In this document: positions 23,080-33,128 of the stretch, piece after piece | Numbering within the stretch: position 1 is the first letter of the stretch | Layout: each line of letters starts with the position of its first letter | Assembly (NCBI RefSeq): GCF_025567045.1 | Contig: NZ_JAOQJK010000002.1 | Coordinates: 310,001 to 374,000 of the forward strand | Source of the DNA: Barnesiella propionica | Lineage (GTDB): Bacteria > Bacteroidota > Bacteroidia > Bacteroidales > Barnesiellaceae | Direction of reading: 5' to 3' | Length of the DNA: 64,000 nt | The notes under the pieces: model-generated | Database searches by the model: none | Seen by the model: the letters and a program-made list of their open reading frames with translations, nothing else | Told to the model about the DNA's origin: nothing | Position numbers and translations under genes: made by a program

Positions 23080-23568
23080 ATGAATATGAAAAAGATTCTT
23101 GTGTTCGTTTTATTATTTTCCGGTCTTTTATTGGCAGGAAGTTGTTCCGGAACTGGCAAAAACAAAGAAGTTGCTCAAAATAGTACGGAACAGGCTATTA
23201 ATGAGAAAGTTCTTGTAAAACCTTTATCACAAACCGAATTCTTACAAAAAGTTTCGGATTATGCCAGTAATCCGGATGACTGGAAATATCTGGGTGATAA
23301 ACCTTGTGTTATAGATTTTTATGCTACTTGGTGCGGACCTTGTCGTCAGATGTCTCCTATCATAGAAGAACTGGCGGGAGAATTGGAAGGAAAAGTTATA
23401 TTTTATAAAGTAGATGTAGATCAGGAGCCTGAACTGGCCGGAGCTTTTGGCATTCAGAGTATACCTACTTTCGCATTATGTCCCATGGAAGGGGAACCGC
23501 ATTTTATGATGGGGGCTATGGATAAATCGGCTTTCAAGGAAGCGATAGAAAAGTATCTTCTGAAATAG
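23080..23568 (+). CDS. Thioredoxin-like lipoprotein
   Basis: The 162-residue protein has a lipoprotein signal (LAGSC at about residue 23) and a thioredoxin domain with the active site ATWCGPCRQMSP near residue 85 and the cis-Pro loop GIQSIPTFAL. It should be anchored in a membrane facing the periplasm, where it would reduce or exchange disulfides. The dsbD-type gene at 59-61 kb could supply its electrons. It follows the GNAT gene by 17 bases and is the last gene before a terminator. Confidence 0.9.
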   Translation: MNMKKILVFVLLFSGLLLAGSCSGTGKNKEVAQNSTEQAINEKVLVKPLSQTEFLQKVSDYASNPDDWKYLGDKPCVIDFYATWCGPCRQMSPIIEELAGELEGKVIFYKVDVDQEPELAGAFGIQSIPTFALCPMEGEPHFMMGAMDKSAFKEAIEKYLLK

Positions 23569-23624
23569 GTTTATTATATTTAAGAACAGGTAGTTAATAC
23601 ATAAACAGAAAATCTTGTTTGATT

Positions 23625-23662
23625 AATTATCCATCATTCTAAAATGATGGATAATTTTTTAT
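23625..23662. terminator. Terminator after the thioredoxin-like gene
   Basis: A perfect 14-base-pair stem (23625-23638 with 23643-23656) closes on a 4-base loop and is followed by TTTTTT. It also faces the convergent small gene at 23666. Confidence 0.9.
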
Positions 23663-23665
23663 TGA

Positions 23666-24037
23666 TTAGTTCATTAAATTTTGTATATACTCGAAATCTT
23701 TACACTTTAATAAATGTTCAGGAATTTCTTTCTCTATTTTCTGAAATTCAGGTTTATATATTTCAAAAAGTTTTTCTATTTTATTTTTGTAAAAATATTC
23801 GTCATAAAAATGATAAGTATCATATATTTCACGGCTAAATTTGTTTACTAACAAATGATATGCTTTGTCATTTTCTCCGCGAATCAATAATAATTCATAT
23901 TTTTTAGATTCGTCTTTATTATCAATAAGTTCTCTTTTTATCATTTTGACATTATTAGCCATTCCCCACAATTTAAAAAATAGGATGACCGGGAAGATCG
24001 CTAAAATAATGCTTACTACAGTGCGTATTTCATGCAT
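23666..24037 (-). CDS. Small membrane-anchored protein of unknown function
   Basis: The 123-residue protein has one N-terminal membrane segment (VVSIILAIFPVILFFKLWG, about residues 7-25). A charged helical domain follows, with many aromatic residues (EIYDTYHFYDEYFYKNKIEK). I recognise no family. The composition looks like a real protein and not a shadow frame, but no promoter box is visible upstream and it has no operon partner. It may be a recently arrived or fast-evolving gene. Confidence 0.5.
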   Translation of the reverse strand: MHEIRTVVSIILAIFPVILFFKLWGMANNVKMIKRELIDNKDESKKYELLLIRGENDKAYHLLVNKFSREIYDTYHFYDEYFYKNKIEKLFEIYKPEFQKIEKEIPEHLLKCKDFEYIQNLMN

Positions 24038-24221
24038 AGCCTTAAATATTTATATAATTGATAATTTCAGGATACATTTTGTATCTGATAGTATTTTAAA
24101 CAGGGAAAGACTATCGACAATAAATCGGGTTACAATGTAACGGGTTTCTTAATTTGTGGCAAACAGCTACTCTGATTTTGTGTCTGCCATTTTTTAAAAT
24201 CTTTCCTTTGAGAGTTGTCAT

Positions 24222-24290
24222 ATTGATTAAAAATTAAAAAATAAGCTTTTGTGTCCATTGGCGGACAAAAACTTATTTTTTAAATCAATA
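24222..24290. terminator. Long terminator hairpin upstream of the small membrane protein gene
   Basis: ATTGATT at the left pairs with AATCAAT at the right. Between them AAAAAATAAG and CTTATTTTTT, then GTCC and GGAC, continue the stem with a few bulges. Confidence 0.6.
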
Positions 24291-24303
24291 AAATGGTGAT
24301 ATT

Positions 24304-24360
24304 AAAATAAAAAAGCTCTAAATAACAGCTTAAATGGCTGATTTTAGAACCTTTTTATTT
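24304..24360 (-). terminator. Terminator of the tRNA-Pro gene
   Basis: An imperfect 20-base-pair hairpin starts directly behind the tRNA 3' end on the minus strand, flanked by A and T runs (arms around 24309-24329 and 24337-24356). Confidence 0.65.
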
Positions 24361-24362
24361 TG

Positions 24363-24437
24363 TCGGGGTACCAGGATTCGAACCTGGGACCCCCTGCTCC
24401 CAAAGCAGGTGCGCTAACCGGACTGCGCTACACCCCG
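24363..24437 (-). tRNA. tRNA-Pro (UGG)
   Basis: On the minus strand the four arms fold fully. The acceptor CGGGGTG pairs with TACCCCG, the D arm has GCGC/GCGC, the anticodon arm is CCTGC-TTTGGGA-GCAGG, and the T arm contains GGTTCGAATCC. The anticodon is TGG, read as proline. CCA is not encoded. A good promoter lies 21 bases upstream and a hairpin terminator follows. Confidence 0.95.
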
Positions 24438-24458
24438 TTGCTCTTTTTAAAAGCGATG

Positions 24459-24489
24459 CAAATATACGGACATTTTTTTTATATGCAAT
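24459..24489 (-). promoter_or_regulatory. Promoter of tRNA-Pro
   Basis: Minus-strand ATTG (24489-24486), 19 bases, TATATTTG (24466-24459): a full match to the Bacteroidetes pattern. Confidence 0.7.
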
Positions 24490-24532
24490 AGTATTCCTTT
24501 ATTTTTTGGAAAAAATCTTTTATCAATCCTTA

Positions 24533-24563
24533 TTGTTTTACCCGTGAATTTATTATAATTTTG
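24533..24563 (+). promoter_or_regulatory. Promoter of the aspS operon
   Basis: TTGT (24533-24536), 19 bases, TAATTTTG (24556-24563). The leader to the ATG at 24646 is about 75 bases. Confidence 0.7.
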
Positions 24564-24645
24564 CACAGTTATTGTCTTATGTTTATTGATTCTGAATGGA
24601 TAATAAAGAAAGAATACTAGTAAGAAAACTTATAAATAAAAATAT

Positions 24646-26409
24646 ATGTACAGAACTAAAACTTGTGGAGAATTACGCCTTTCGGATGTAGGTCAAAAAG
24701 TTACGTTGGCAGGTTGGGTACAACGCAGCCGTAAAATGGGCGGTATGACTTTCGTCGATTTACGGGATCGTTACGGTATAACTCAGCTCGTATTTAATCA
24801 GGAAAATAACTCTGGATTATGGGAGAAAGCCAATAAACTGGGACGTGAATATGTTATCCAGGTAACCGGAATGGTGACGGAACGCTCCAATAAGAATCAA
24901 AATATACCTACCGGGGAGATCGAAATAGAAGTTTCGGACCTGATCCAGTTAAATAGTTCTGACATTCCTCCTTTTACAATAGAGGATGAAACTGACGGAG
25001 GAGACGATTTACGCATGCAATACCGCTATCTGGATTTACGTCGTCCTTCGGTCCGGAAGAATCTGGAATTGAGGCATAAAATGGCATTTGAAGTTCGTCG
25101 TTATTTGGACGAGCAGCATTTTATTGAAGTAGAGACCCCTGTACTTATGAAATCCACTCCTGAGGGTGCACGTGACTTTATTGTGCCTTCACGAATGAAT
25201 CCTGGCGAATTTTATGCATTACCTCAGTCTCCTCAGTTATTCAAACAATTACTGATGGTTTCGGGATTTGACCGGTATTTCCAGATTGTAAAATGTTTCA
25301 GGGATGAGGATCTTCGTGCCGACCGTCAGCCCGAATTCACTCAGATAGACTGTGAAATGTCGTTTGTTGAACAGGAAGATGTTCTTAATATGTTCGAAGG
25401 AATGGCAAAACATTTGTTTCGTTATATAAAGAATATCGATTTTACGGAACCGTTTCCACGCATGACCTGGGCAGATGCGATGAAATATTATGGTAGTGAT
25501 AAACCTGATATCCGTTTCGATATGAAATTTGTCGAAATAAAAGATTTGACCGTAGGACATAATTTCGTTGTATTTGACAGTACTCCTTATGTTGCCGGTA
25601 TTTGTGCCGAGGGATGTGCTTCTTACACCCGTAAACAGCTGGACGAACTTACGGAATATGTGAAACGTCCTCAAGTTGGAGCAAAAGGGCTTGTATATGT
25701 CCGTTGTGAAGAAAATGGAATGTTCAAGTCTTCCGTAGATAAATTTTATTCTCAGGATGATTTAAAAGTGTGGGCGGAACGTTTTGGAGCTAAACCCGGT
25801 GATTTGATACTTATTTTGGCCGGAGATAAGATTAAGACTCAAAAAGCTCTTTGTGAGCTACGTCTGGAAATGGGAAACCGTCTGGGATTAAGAGACAAAA
25901 ACATTTTTGCTCCTTTATGGGTTATCGATTTTCCGCTCTTTGAATGGGATGAAGAGACTCAGCGCTTCTATGCTATGCATCATCCGTTCACATCTCCTAA
26001 GCCTGAAGATATTGGTATGCTGGAAAGTAATCCGGGAGAAGTTCGTGCAAATGCTTATGATATGGTTATTAATGGTGTTGAGCTGGGGGGGGGGTCTATC
26101 CGTATTCACGATAGTGTATTACAGGACCGGATGTTCCGCGTACTGGGATTCACCGAAGAACAGGCTCAATATCAGTTCGGCTTCCTGATGAATGCGTTTA
26201 AATATGGTGCGCCACCGCACGGGGGACTGGCTTTCGGCTTGGATCGTTTCGTTTCCATGTTTGCAGGCCTCGATTCTATCCGGGATTGTATAGCGTTTCC
26301 TAAGAATAATTCCGGACGTGATGTTATGAATGGTGCTCCTTCAATTATAGATAATAAACAGTTGGAGGAACTGCATTTAAAACTGGACCTGAAGGATCTG
26401 GGTAAATGA
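24646..26409 (+). CDS. aspS: Aspartyl-tRNA synthetase
   Basis: The 587-residue enzyme has the bacterial class IIb layout. An OB-fold anticodon domain (residues 1-110, [20 protein letters not shown]) comes first. Class II motifs follow: motif 1 around [20 protein letters not shown], motif 2 [18 protein letters not shown], the bacterial GAD insertion domain (about 290-410), and motif 3 [16 protein letters not shown]. It charges tRNA-Asp. The anticodon-domain residues and length fit the discriminating type if a separate asparagine route exists, but this cannot be judged from the window. The next gene overlaps it by 4 bases (ATGA). Confidence 0.96.
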   Translation: MYRTKTCGELRLSDVGQKVTLAGWVQRSRKMGGMTFVDLRDRYGITQLVFNQENNSGLWEKANKLGREYVIQVTGMVTERSNKNQNIPTGEIEIEVSDLIQLNSSDIPPFTIEDETDGGDDLRMQYRYLDLRRPSVRKNLELRHKMAFEVRRYLDEQHFIEVETPVLMKSTPEGARDFIVPSRMNPGEFYALPQSPQLFKQLLMVSGFDRYFQIVKCFRDEDLRADRQPEFTQIDCEMSFVEQEDVLNMFEGMAKHLFRYIKNIDFTEPFPRMTWADAMKYYGSDKPDIRFDMKFVEIKDLTVGHNFVVFDSTPYVAGICAEGCASYTRKQLDELTEYVKRPQVGAKGLVYVRCEENGMFKSSVDKFYSQDDLKVWAERFGAKPGDLILILAGDKIKTQKALCELRLEMGNRLGLRDKNIFAPLWVIDFPLFEWDEETQRFYAMHHPFTSPKPEDIGMLESNPGEVRANAYDMVINGVELGGGSIRIHDSVLQDRMFRVLGFTEEQAQYQFGFLMNAFKYGAPPHGGLAFGLDRFVSMFAGLDSIRDCIAFPKNNSGRDVMNGAPSIIDNKQLEELHLKLDLKDLGK

Positions 26410-27509
26410 AAAATCCGATTATAGCCGACATAATACAAGCGATTGAAATTGTTGCGCCCCCTGCGTTACAGGAGAGTTATGACAATGCCGGTATGCAAGT
26501 AGGGAATAAGTTTCTTACAGCATCCGGTGCCTTATTGTGCATTGATGTGACCGAACCTGTCATTGACGAGGCTATCGAACTGGGGTATAATCTTATCATT
26601 TCACATCACCCGCTTCTTTTTAAGGGACTAAAGAGCCTGACTGGTAAAAACTATATCGAACGGGTTGTAATGAAAGCTATCCGGCATGATATTGCTATTT
26701 ATTCTGCCCATACAAATTTAGATAATGCATGGAACGGAGTTAATTTCAGAATGGCTGAAAAACTCGGTTTGAAAGACATATCAGTATTAGATCCGGTAAA
26801 GGGTAAGTTAGTGAAACTTGTGACATTTGTTCCTGCAGAATATGTTGATAACGTGTCGAATGCTTTGTTCGATGCCGGGGCCGGACATATAGGCAATTAT
26901 GATCGTTGCGGTTTTCGTAATGAAGGAAAGGGAAGTTTCCGGGCAGGAAACGGTTCGCATCCTTTTTGTGGAGAAGTAGGAGAGATGCATGTGGAACCGG
27001 AGATCCGGATAGAGGTCGTATTACCTTCCTGGAAAGAAGACAATGTAGTTCAGGCCTTACGATCGGCACATCCATATGAAGAACCTGCTTATGATGTGAT
27101 TTCTCTGCAAAATTCCTGGGAACAGGCCGGATCCGGAATAATAGGTTGTCTGGAAAACCCCATGGAAGAAATGGTATTTCTTCAACATATCAAGGATGTA
27201 TTTTCAGTAGGTTGTGTCCGGTATTCTCCGTTAAAAAAAGAACCGGTACGCCGTATCGCTCTTTGTGGAGGAGCTGGTGCGTTCCTGATACCTCAAGCTT
27301 TAAACGCCGGAGCTGATGTGTTCCTGACAGGAGAAATAAAATATCATGATTATTTCGGTTATGAGGGCCGTATTTTATTAACAGAAATAGGGCATTATGA
27401 AAGTGAACAATATACAAAAGAAATATTTTGTGATATTATTCAAAAAAAATTCCCTACATTTGCAACTCAATATACTAAGGTAGAAACAAATCCTATAAAT
27501 TATTTGTAA
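26406..27509 (+). CDS. Nif3-like dinuclear metal-centre protein
   Basis: The 367-residue protein belongs to the Nif3/YqfO family. Metal-site motifs are visible at the start ([28 protein letters not shown]) and at the end ([30 protein letters not shown]). The middle (about 125-230) is the PII-like YqfO insert, with [12 protein letters not shown]. Proteins of this family hold two metal ions. They are sometimes annotated as GTP cyclohydrolase 1 type 2, but the physiological reaction is unsettled. The pairing with the zinc-ribbon coiled-coil gene downstream is common in Bacteroidetes. Confidence 0.9.
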   Translation: MKNPIIADIIQAIEIVAPPALQESYDNAGMQVGNKFLTASGALLCIDVTEPVIDEAIELGYNLIISHHPLLFKGLKSLTGKNYIERVVMKAIRHDIAIYSAHTNLDNAWNGVNFRMAEKLGLKDISVLDPVKGKLVKLVTFVPAEYVDNVSNALFDAGAGHIGNYDRCGFRNEGKGSFRAGNGSHPFCGEVGEMHVEPEIRIEVVLPSWKEDNVVQALRSAHPYEEPAYDVISLQNSWEQAGSGIIGCLENPMEEMVFLQHIKDVFSVGCVRYSPLKKEPVRRIALCGGAGAFLIPQALNAGADVFLTGEIKYHDYFGYEGRILLTEIGHYESEQYTKEIFCDIIQKKFPTFATQYTKVETNPINYL

Positions 27510-27513
27510 GCAC

Positions 27514-28299
27514 ATGGCTACTGATAAGACAAAAGTTGAAAAAGAATATACAGTGGAAGAAAAACTGAAAGCACTGTACGAATTACAAACGATGCTCTCT
27601 GAGATTGACCGTATCAAGACTTTAAGAGGGGAACTTCCTCTTGAGGTTCAGGATCTTGAGGACGAAATCGTGGGACTCGAAACTCGTATCCAGAACTTCC
27701 ATAAGGAAATAGAAGAGCTAAAGGCTGCCGGTGTCGCCAAGAAAGTGGAAATTCAAAATGCTCAGACACTCATAGATAAATATACCGCTCAGCAAGATAA
27801 TGTGAGAAATAATCGTGAATTTGATTTTTTGTCTAAAGAAATTGAGTTTCAAACCCTTGAAATCGAACTTTGTGAAAAGAGAATCCGCGAATTTGCCGCT
27901 GCTCAGCAATCTAAGAACGAAGAAGTCATTGCTTGTCAGGAAACATTGCAGGACCGGAAACATATCTTAGGTGAAAAGAAAAGCGAATTGGAAGAGATCG
28001 TGTCGGAGACTAAACAAGATGAAGAGAAATTACGTGAAAAGGCTAAAAAAATAGAAGCACGCATAGAGCCACGTTTGCTTTCTGCTTTTAAACGTATCCG
28101 TAAAAATGCCCGTAATGGTCTGGCCGTTGTATATATACAACGTGATGCTTGCGGAGGTTGTTTCAACCGTATTCCGCCTCAGAGACAACTGGATATCAAG
28201 ATGCGTAAAAAAATTATCGTATGTGAATATTGCGGACGTATTATGATCGATCCCGAATTGGCCGGAGTAGCTGAAAAATTAGCAGAAAAAGAAAAGTAA
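27514..28299 (+). CDS. Zinc-ribbon coiled-coil protein (CT398-like)
   Basis: The 261-residue protein has a long coiled coil (about residues 15-190, heptads rich in E, K, L and I). A C-terminal C4 zinc ribbon follows, with the Cys pairs in DACGGCFN and VCEYCGRIM. This matches the family of C4-type zinc-ribbon proteins related to chlamydial CT398. It is cytoplasmic and its function is not well defined; links to nucleic acid handling or secretion adaptors have been proposed. It lies 4 bases behind the Nif3-like gene. Confidence 0.85.
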   Translation: MATDKTKVEKEYTVEEKLKALYELQTMLSEIDRIKTLRGELPLEVQDLEDEIVGLETRIQNFHKEIEELKAAGVAKKVEIQNAQTLIDKYTAQQDNVRNNREFDFLSKEIEFQTLEIELCEKRIREFAAAQQSKNEEVIACQETLQDRKHILGEKKSELEEIVSETKQDEEKLREKAKKIEARIEPRLLSAFKRIRKNARNGLAVVYIQRDACGGCFNRIPPQRQLDIKMRKKIIVCEYCGRIMIDPELAGVAEKLAEKEK

Positions 28300-28324
28300 G
28301 TTAAGAGTTTATATTAAATATCGG

Positions 28325-28364
28325 TAAGCCGGAAAGTATGTGATTATTTTTCCGGCTTATTTTA
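28325..28364 (+). terminator. Terminator of the aspS operon
   Basis: TAAGCCGGAAA (28325-28335) pairs with TTTCCGGCTTA (28349-28359), followed by TTTTA. Confidence 0.85.
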
Positions 28365-28380
28365 TATAAAGCAGAATAAT

Positions 28381-28836
28381 ATGATTTTAGGTACATTGGA
28401 AAACAGCAAACGTATAGAATTGCTTCATCCGGCCTTTAAAACTCTTTTCGAGTATGTGAAATCTCATAATTTTTTGAAAGAAAAGGAGACCTGCGTAAAA
28501 TTAGACGGAGATAACCTTTACATAAATAATTCAGAGTCGGAGCTAAGAGATAAAAGAGAAATCCAGCTTATTGAAGTTCATCGTAAATACATTGATGTAC
28601 ATATTCCTTTGGACAAGATGGAAACGATAGGATGGAAGCCTCTTTCCAAATTATCTGGAGAGAAAGATGTTTATAACGAAGAAAAGGATTTCATTTTTTA
28701 TGAAGCGTCTTGTGATACTTATGTTGATGTATGGCCCGGTCAATTTCTTATCATATATCCTGAGGACGGTCATGCTCCTATTATAGGTAAAGGAAAGATC
28801 CGGAAATTATGTGCTAAGGTCAGGATTATAGAATAG
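28381..28836 (+). CDS. YhcH/YjgK/YiaL family protein
   Basis: The 151-residue protein matches the YhcH/YjgK/YiaL family of small cupin-like proteins (also called the beta-galactosidase beta-subunit family). Recognisable parts are the start MILGTLENSKR, the block EVHRKYIDVHIPL with conserved His and Asp, and FLIIYPEDGHAPII with a further His. The His residues probably bind a metal. In E. coli, relatives sit in sialic acid operons and are thought to process sugar anomers. Here it stands alone, between two terminators. Confidence 0.85.
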   Translation: MILGTLENSKRIELLHPAFKTLFEYVKSHNFLKEKETCVKLDGDNLYINNSESELRDKREIQLIEVHRKYIDVHIPLDKMETIGWKPLSKLSGEKDVYNEEKDFIFYEASCDTYVDVWPGQFLIIYPEDGHAPIIGKGKIRKLCAKVRIIE

Positions 28837-28862
28837 TATTAGAAGCATCTTGTACGTATATC

Positions 28863-28898
28863 ATAAAAAAGCCGTAAATAATTTACGGCTTTTTTATG
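28863..28898. terminator. Bidirectional terminator between the YhcH and OPT genes
   Basis: A perfect 17-base-pair stem (28863-28879 with 28881-28897) separates two convergent genes. Its loop is minimal and the arms are A and T tailed. Confidence 0.9.
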
Positions 28899-28915
28899 AT
28901 TATCAGATAGAAGTA

Positions 28916-30907
28916 TTATTTCTTTTCTGCATTCATACTTGCTTTTATTAGATAACCGATAAGTAATAAATATATTATTAAACCTACAGCCTGGAGGGCT
29001 CCTTCGCTCATCTCATTGTTATATTCGAAACCGGCAAACCGTATACAGGTACTTACAACTCCCATTAAAGCACCTCCTGCAATGAATCCGGACGCGAGTA
29101 ACGTTCCTTTGTCCAGACGGGCTTTATTGACTTTTTCATCTTTACTTCGTGTACTTACATACCAGCTTACAAATCCTCCGATAACCAGCGGGGTGTTCAG
29201 TTCCAATGGAATGAACATTCCTAAAGCGAATGCCAATGCAGGAATTTTAAAGAATGTAAGAAGAACGGCAAGTAACGCACCTATACCGTATAATAACCAT
29301 GGAGCGCCCTTGCCCATCATTAAAGGTTCTATAACTGCAGCCATTGCATTAGCCTGGGGCGCGACGAGGGCATTTTCTCCTGTAAATCCGTAAGTTTTGT
29401 TCAACAGGAGTATAACACCTCCCACTGTAGCTGCAGATACGAGGGCCCCCAGGAATTTCCAACTTTCTTGTTTTGCCGGTGTGCTTCCCAGCCAGTAACC
29501 TATCTTCAGGTCGGTAATAAATCCTCCCGCCATAGATAGTGCGGTACATACAACGCCTCCGATAACCAAGGCAGCGACCATTCCTGTTGTCCCTTTTAGT
29601 CCTATGGCTACCAGTATGACCGAAGCCAGAATCAAGGTCATCAGGGTCATACCCGATACGGGGTTGGTGCCTACAATAGCGATGGCATTAGCGGCTACGG
29701 TCGTGAATAGAAATGCTATTATGGCAACAACCAAAAATGCGATAACAGCTTGTGTCAGATTGCCTATCACCCCCAGATAAAAGAAAAGGAAAGTAAGTAT
29801 GAGGGCGACAATGCTGGCTATAGCTATAAATTTCATTGAAAGGTCGCGTTGTGTACGTGGAACAACTTTTTTTATAGTTTCCGTTTTTCCTTTCAGTTCT
29901 TTTGATGCAAGTCCTACCGCACTTTTAATAATCCCCCAAGAGCGTATGATACCTATTACTCCGGCCATGGCGATACCTCCGATACCGATATGACGGGCGT
30001 ATGTAGTAAATATTTGTTCGGGCGACATCTGATTTACAGTGTTAATAATATCGTTGTTACCTAGTGCCAGTACAATGTCTCCGAAAAAAAGATTAAGCCC
30101 GGGTATGATAATGAACCATACGAAAATAGAACCGGCACAAATGATCATACTATATTTGAGCCCTACTATATATCCGAGTCCTAATACGGCAGCACCGGTA
30201 TTTACTTTGAATACTGTTTTTGCTTTTTCGGCAACTAAATCTCCGAACGGAAGGATGCGGGTCGTGAGAACTTCGCTCCACCAACCGAAAGTAGATAGGA
30301 GAAAATCATAAAGACCTCCTATGAGACTAGCAAAAATAAGAGGTTTTGCCTGATTACCTTCTTTTTCACCGGAGATAAGAACCTGTGTTGTAGCTGTCGC
30401 TTCGGGAAAAGGATATTTTCCGTGCATGTCCGAAACGAAATATTTACGGAAAGGAATAAGGAACAAAATACCCAGAATTCCACCTAAAAGTGAACTCAGG
30501 AATACTTCTATGAAATTCACTGTTACTTCGGGATAACGCGATTGCAGGATGAAAAGGGCCGGTAATGTGAATATGGCTCCGGCTACGATGACACCCGAAC
30601 AGGCTCCGATAGATTGTATGATGACATTTTCTCCCAAAGCGTTTTTTCGTTTGGTTCCATTTGAGAGCCCTACGGCGATAATGGCGATAGGTATCGCAGC
30701 TTCAAATACTTGTCCTACTCTTAAGCCCAGATAAGCTGCCGCTGCTGAAAAAATGATAGCCATGATAATTCCCCAGGATACCGACCATAAATTTACTTCC
30801 GGATAGGTACGATCTGGTGACATCACAGGCTCAAACTTTTCACCGGGTTTTAATTCCCGAAATGCGTTATCGGGTAACTCGACGGGTTGTTTTTTGTTTG
30901 TTTCCAT
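28916..30907 (-). CDS. OPT-family oligopeptide transporter
   Basis: The 663-residue integral membrane protein has about 14-16 hydrophobic segments. Family motifs include LWSVSWGIIMAIIFSAAAAY near the start, GKYPFPEATATTQVL in the first third and NPVSGMTLMTLI in the middle. The OPT family takes up oligopeptides or metal chelates driven by the proton gradient across the inner membrane. The bacterial branch to which this belongs is close to peptide carriers. It is monocistronic. Confidence 0.9.
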   Translation of the reverse strand: METNKKQPVELPDNAFRELKPGEKFEPVMSPDRTYPEVNLWSVSWGIIMAIIFSAAAAYLGLRVGQVFEAAIPIAIIAVGLSNGTKRKNALGENVIIQSIGACSGVIVAGAIFTLPALFILQSRYPEVTVNFIEVFLSSLLGGILGILFLIPFRKYFVSDMHGKYPFPEATATTQVLISGEKEGNQAKPLIFASLIGGLYDFLLSTFGWWSEVLTTRILPFGDLVAEKAKTVFKVNTGAAVLGLGYIVGLKYSMIICAGSIFVWFIIIPGLNLFFGDIVLALGNNDIINTVNQMSPEQIFTTYARHIGIGGIAMAGVIGIIRSWGIIKSAVGLASKELKGKTETIKKVVPRTQRDLSMKFIAIASIVALILTFLFFYLGVIGNLTQAVIAFLVVAIIAFLFTTVAANAIAIVGTNPVSGMTLMTLILASVILVAIGLKGTTGMVAALVIGGVVCTALSMAGGFITDLKIGYWLGSTPAKQESWKFLGALVSAATVGGVILLLNKTYGFTGENALVAPQANAMAAVIEPLMMGKGAPWLLYGIGALLAVLLTFFKIPALAFALGMFIPLELNTPLVIGGFVSWYVSTRSKDEKVNKARLDKGTLLASGFIAGGALMGVVSTCIRFAGFEYNNEMSEGALQAVGLIIYLLLIGYLIKASMNAEKK

Positions 30908-31073
30908 TCGTATTATTATATTATATTCTTGTTGTTTGTTAAAATTCGAGGCAAGTTAATAAAAAACGGAAATATAACAGATATAACCTCTTCACTTTTT
31001 AAAAATATTATAATAGTATTTAGATAAGGATTTCGATTTTTCTGATTAAATTTGTTTTATCAAGAATGAATAT

Positions 31074-31736
31074 ATGAAAGAGATAATAGATTTTTTAATC
31101 CGGTTACGGGAGAATAATAACCGGGAGTGGTTCCAGGAGCATAAGCCCGAATATGATAAATTGAGAACAGTCTTCATCCGTTACCTGGAAGATTTGCTGC
31201 AACAACTGGCTGTATTTGATGATGATATGAAAGGACTTGAGGCAAAGGATTGTTTATACCGCATATATAGAGATATTCGTTTTTCATCAGATAAAACTCC
31301 TTATAAAACATATTTTTCCGCCTATATGGCAAAAGGAGGGCGTAAGAGTTTGCGGGCCGGATATTATTTGCATATCGAACCCGGGAATTGTTTGTTGAGC
31401 GGAGGAGTGTGGTGTCCTGAACCAAAGTTATTAAAATCTCTTCGTCAGGCTGTTTATGATAATGTAGATGAATTTCTCGGAATCGTTGAAGATGCACGAT
31501 TCAAAAGAGTGTATCCCGGATTTGAGGGTGAAACACTTAAAATAGTACCCCGTCCTTTCCCGAAGGATTTTGAATACCCCGATTTATTAAAAAGAAAAGA
31601 CTATGTAGTAATTGGTAGGAAACCAGAGACTTTCTTTTTTAAACCGGATTGGATGAAGAAAGCGGCGGCGGATTTTCAAGTACTGAAACCGTTCAATGAT
31701 TTTTTAAATTATACTGTAGATGAACTGTATGAGTAA
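31074..31736 (+). CDS. DUF2461 family protein
   Basis: The 220-residue protein matches DUF2461 (TIGR02453). Conserved features are the start IDFLIRLRENNNREWFQEHK, the middle YRIYRDIRFSSDKTPYKTYF and PGNCLLSGGVW, and the tail LKRKDYVVIGRK. The protein is soluble. The function is not known; the conserved charged residues suggest an enzyme or RNA-binding protein. A TAAATTTG box (31047-31054) lies just upstream. Confidence 0.85.
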   Translation: MKEIIDFLIRLRENNNREWFQEHKPEYDKLRTVFIRYLEDLLQQLAVFDDDMKGLEAKDCLYRIYRDIRFSSDKTPYKTYFSAYMAKGGRKSLRAGYYLHIEPGNCLLSGGVWCPEPKLLKSLRQAVYDNVDEFLGIVEDARFKRVYPGFEGETLKIVPRPFPKDFEYPDLLKRKDYVVIGRKPETFFFKPDWMKKAAADFQVLKPFNDFLNYTVDELYE

Positions 31737-31760
31737 TAGGAAAGTTTAGATAATTAGATA

Positions 31761-31806
31761 AAAGATAAGCGGATTGTATAACAAAATATATAGTCCGCTT
31801 ATCTTT
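31761..31806 (+). terminator. Terminator after the DUF2461 gene
   Basis: AAAGATAAGCGGA (31761-31773) is perfectly complementary to 31794-31806, giving 13 pairs around a 20-base loop. Confidence 0.8.
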
Positions 31807-32019
31807 TATTTGTTTGTCTTATATTTTTAGGTCGTATTATTTTGAAACTCACCTTTAATGAGACGCCTTATAGACCAGTATGCGGGATGCAAGGTATATT
31901 TAGGACGTATGTTATTTTCTTTTACCCTGAATAATAACAGGCAAAAAACGGTTTTTAGGAGATGAACTAATGTTGTTCGGTGAATGTTATATTCCATTAC
32001 CAATTATAATCCGAACAAT
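31807..32019. other. Leader region of the aldolase gene
   Basis: No gene or strong hairpin is visible. An in-frame ATG at 31984 would add 12 residues to the aldolase, but they do not resemble the family start. Confidence 0.4.
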
Positions 32020-33075
32020 ATGGATACAAATATTCTAAAAATTCTGGGTGATGACCAGGAATACCTGCTGGGGCACATCTGTCGTACTATAGATAAGACT
32101 CTTATACATATTCCTTCTCCCCAGATCATTGATAAAATATGGAGTGAGACGGACAGAAACAATCCTACATTGAACAGTTTGCAAGCTTTGATAGGGCATG
32201 GGCGTTTGGCACATACCGGATATGTCTCAATTTTACCTGTGGATCAGGGTATTGAACATACTGCAGGTTCTTCTTTTTCTCCGAATCCTATTTATTTTGA
32301 TCCTGAAAATATTGTAAAATTAGCGATGGAAGGCGGATGTAATGCCGTTGCTTCTACTTTTGGCGTATTAGGTATGGTCGCCCGAAAATATGCGCATAAA
32401 ATTCCGTTCATCGTGAAAATAAACCACAACGAACTTCTTTCTTACCCTAATTCTTATGACCAGGTTTTATTCGGAACTGTAAAAGAAGCCTGGAATATGG
32501 GAGCCGTGGCTATCGGCGCCACTATATATTTCGGATCTCCCGAAAGCCGCAGACAAATTACGGAAATTGCGAGAGCTTTTGCATATGCGCATGAATTGGG
32601 TATGGCTACTATTTTATGGTGTTATTTGCGTAACAATGGGTTTAAGAAGGATGGCATCGACTATCATGCATCTGCAGATCTTACCGGACAAGCCAATCAT
32701 TTGGGGGTAACTATAGAGGCTGATATCGTGAAACAAAAGTTACCTGTGAATAACGGAGGTTTCAAAGCAATTCAATTTGCTAAAAGCAATGATAAAATGT
32801 ATTCTCAATTATCTTCGGAGCATCCGATAGATATGTGCCGTTACCAGGTAGCCAACGGATATATGGGACGTGTAGGACTTATAAATTCAGGGGGTGAATC
32901 TCACGGGGATTCCGATTTGAAAGAAGCCGTAGTAACAGCCGTAATTAATAAGAGGGCAGGCGGTATGGGCCTAATAAGCGGAAGAAAAGCCTTTCAGAAA
33001 CCTATGAAAGAAGGAATAGAGCTATTACATGCTATACAAGATGTTTATCTGGATACAAAAATTACATTGGCATAG
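32020..33075 (+). CDS. fbaB: Class I fructose-bisphosphate aldolase, DhnA type
   Basis: Starting at 32020 the protein has 351 residues, like E. coli FbaB. Family stretches include [16 protein letters not shown] near residue 70, [11 protein letters not shown], the strand [14 protein letters not shown] with conserved Lys and Asn, and [13 protein letters not shown]. The Schiff-base Lys is expected in the later block VKQKLPVNN or nearby; I cannot place it with certainty. The enzyme splits or joins fructose 1,6-bisphosphate in glycolysis and gluconeogenesis. Monocistronic. Confidence 0.9.
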   Translation: MDTNILKILGDDQEYLLGHICRTIDKTLIHIPSPQIIDKIWSETDRNNPTLNSLQALIGHGRLAHTGYVSILPVDQGIEHTAGSSFSPNPIYFDPENIVKLAMEGGCNAVASTFGVLGMVARKYAHKIPFIVKINHNELLSYPNSYDQVLFGTVKEAWNMGAVAIGATIYFGSPESRRQITEIARAFAYAHELGMATILWCYLRNNGFKKDGIDYHASADLTGQANHLGVTIEADIVKQKLPVNNGGFKAIQFAKSNDKMYSQLSSEHPIDMCRYQVANGYMGRVGLINSGGESHGDSDLKEAVVTAVINKRAGGMGLISGRKAFQKPMKEGIELLHAIQDVYLDTKITLA

Positions 33076-33079
33076 TATC

Positions 33080-33118
33080 AAATAAAACTCCTCACAAAAA
33101 GTGTGAGGAGTTTTATTT
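33080..33118. terminator. Terminator between the aldolase and GlsB-type genes
   Basis: 33080-33095 and 33103-33118 form a perfect 16-base-pair stem with A and T tails, usable by both convergent genes. Confidence 0.9.
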
Positions 33119-33128
33119 GTCATAGTAA

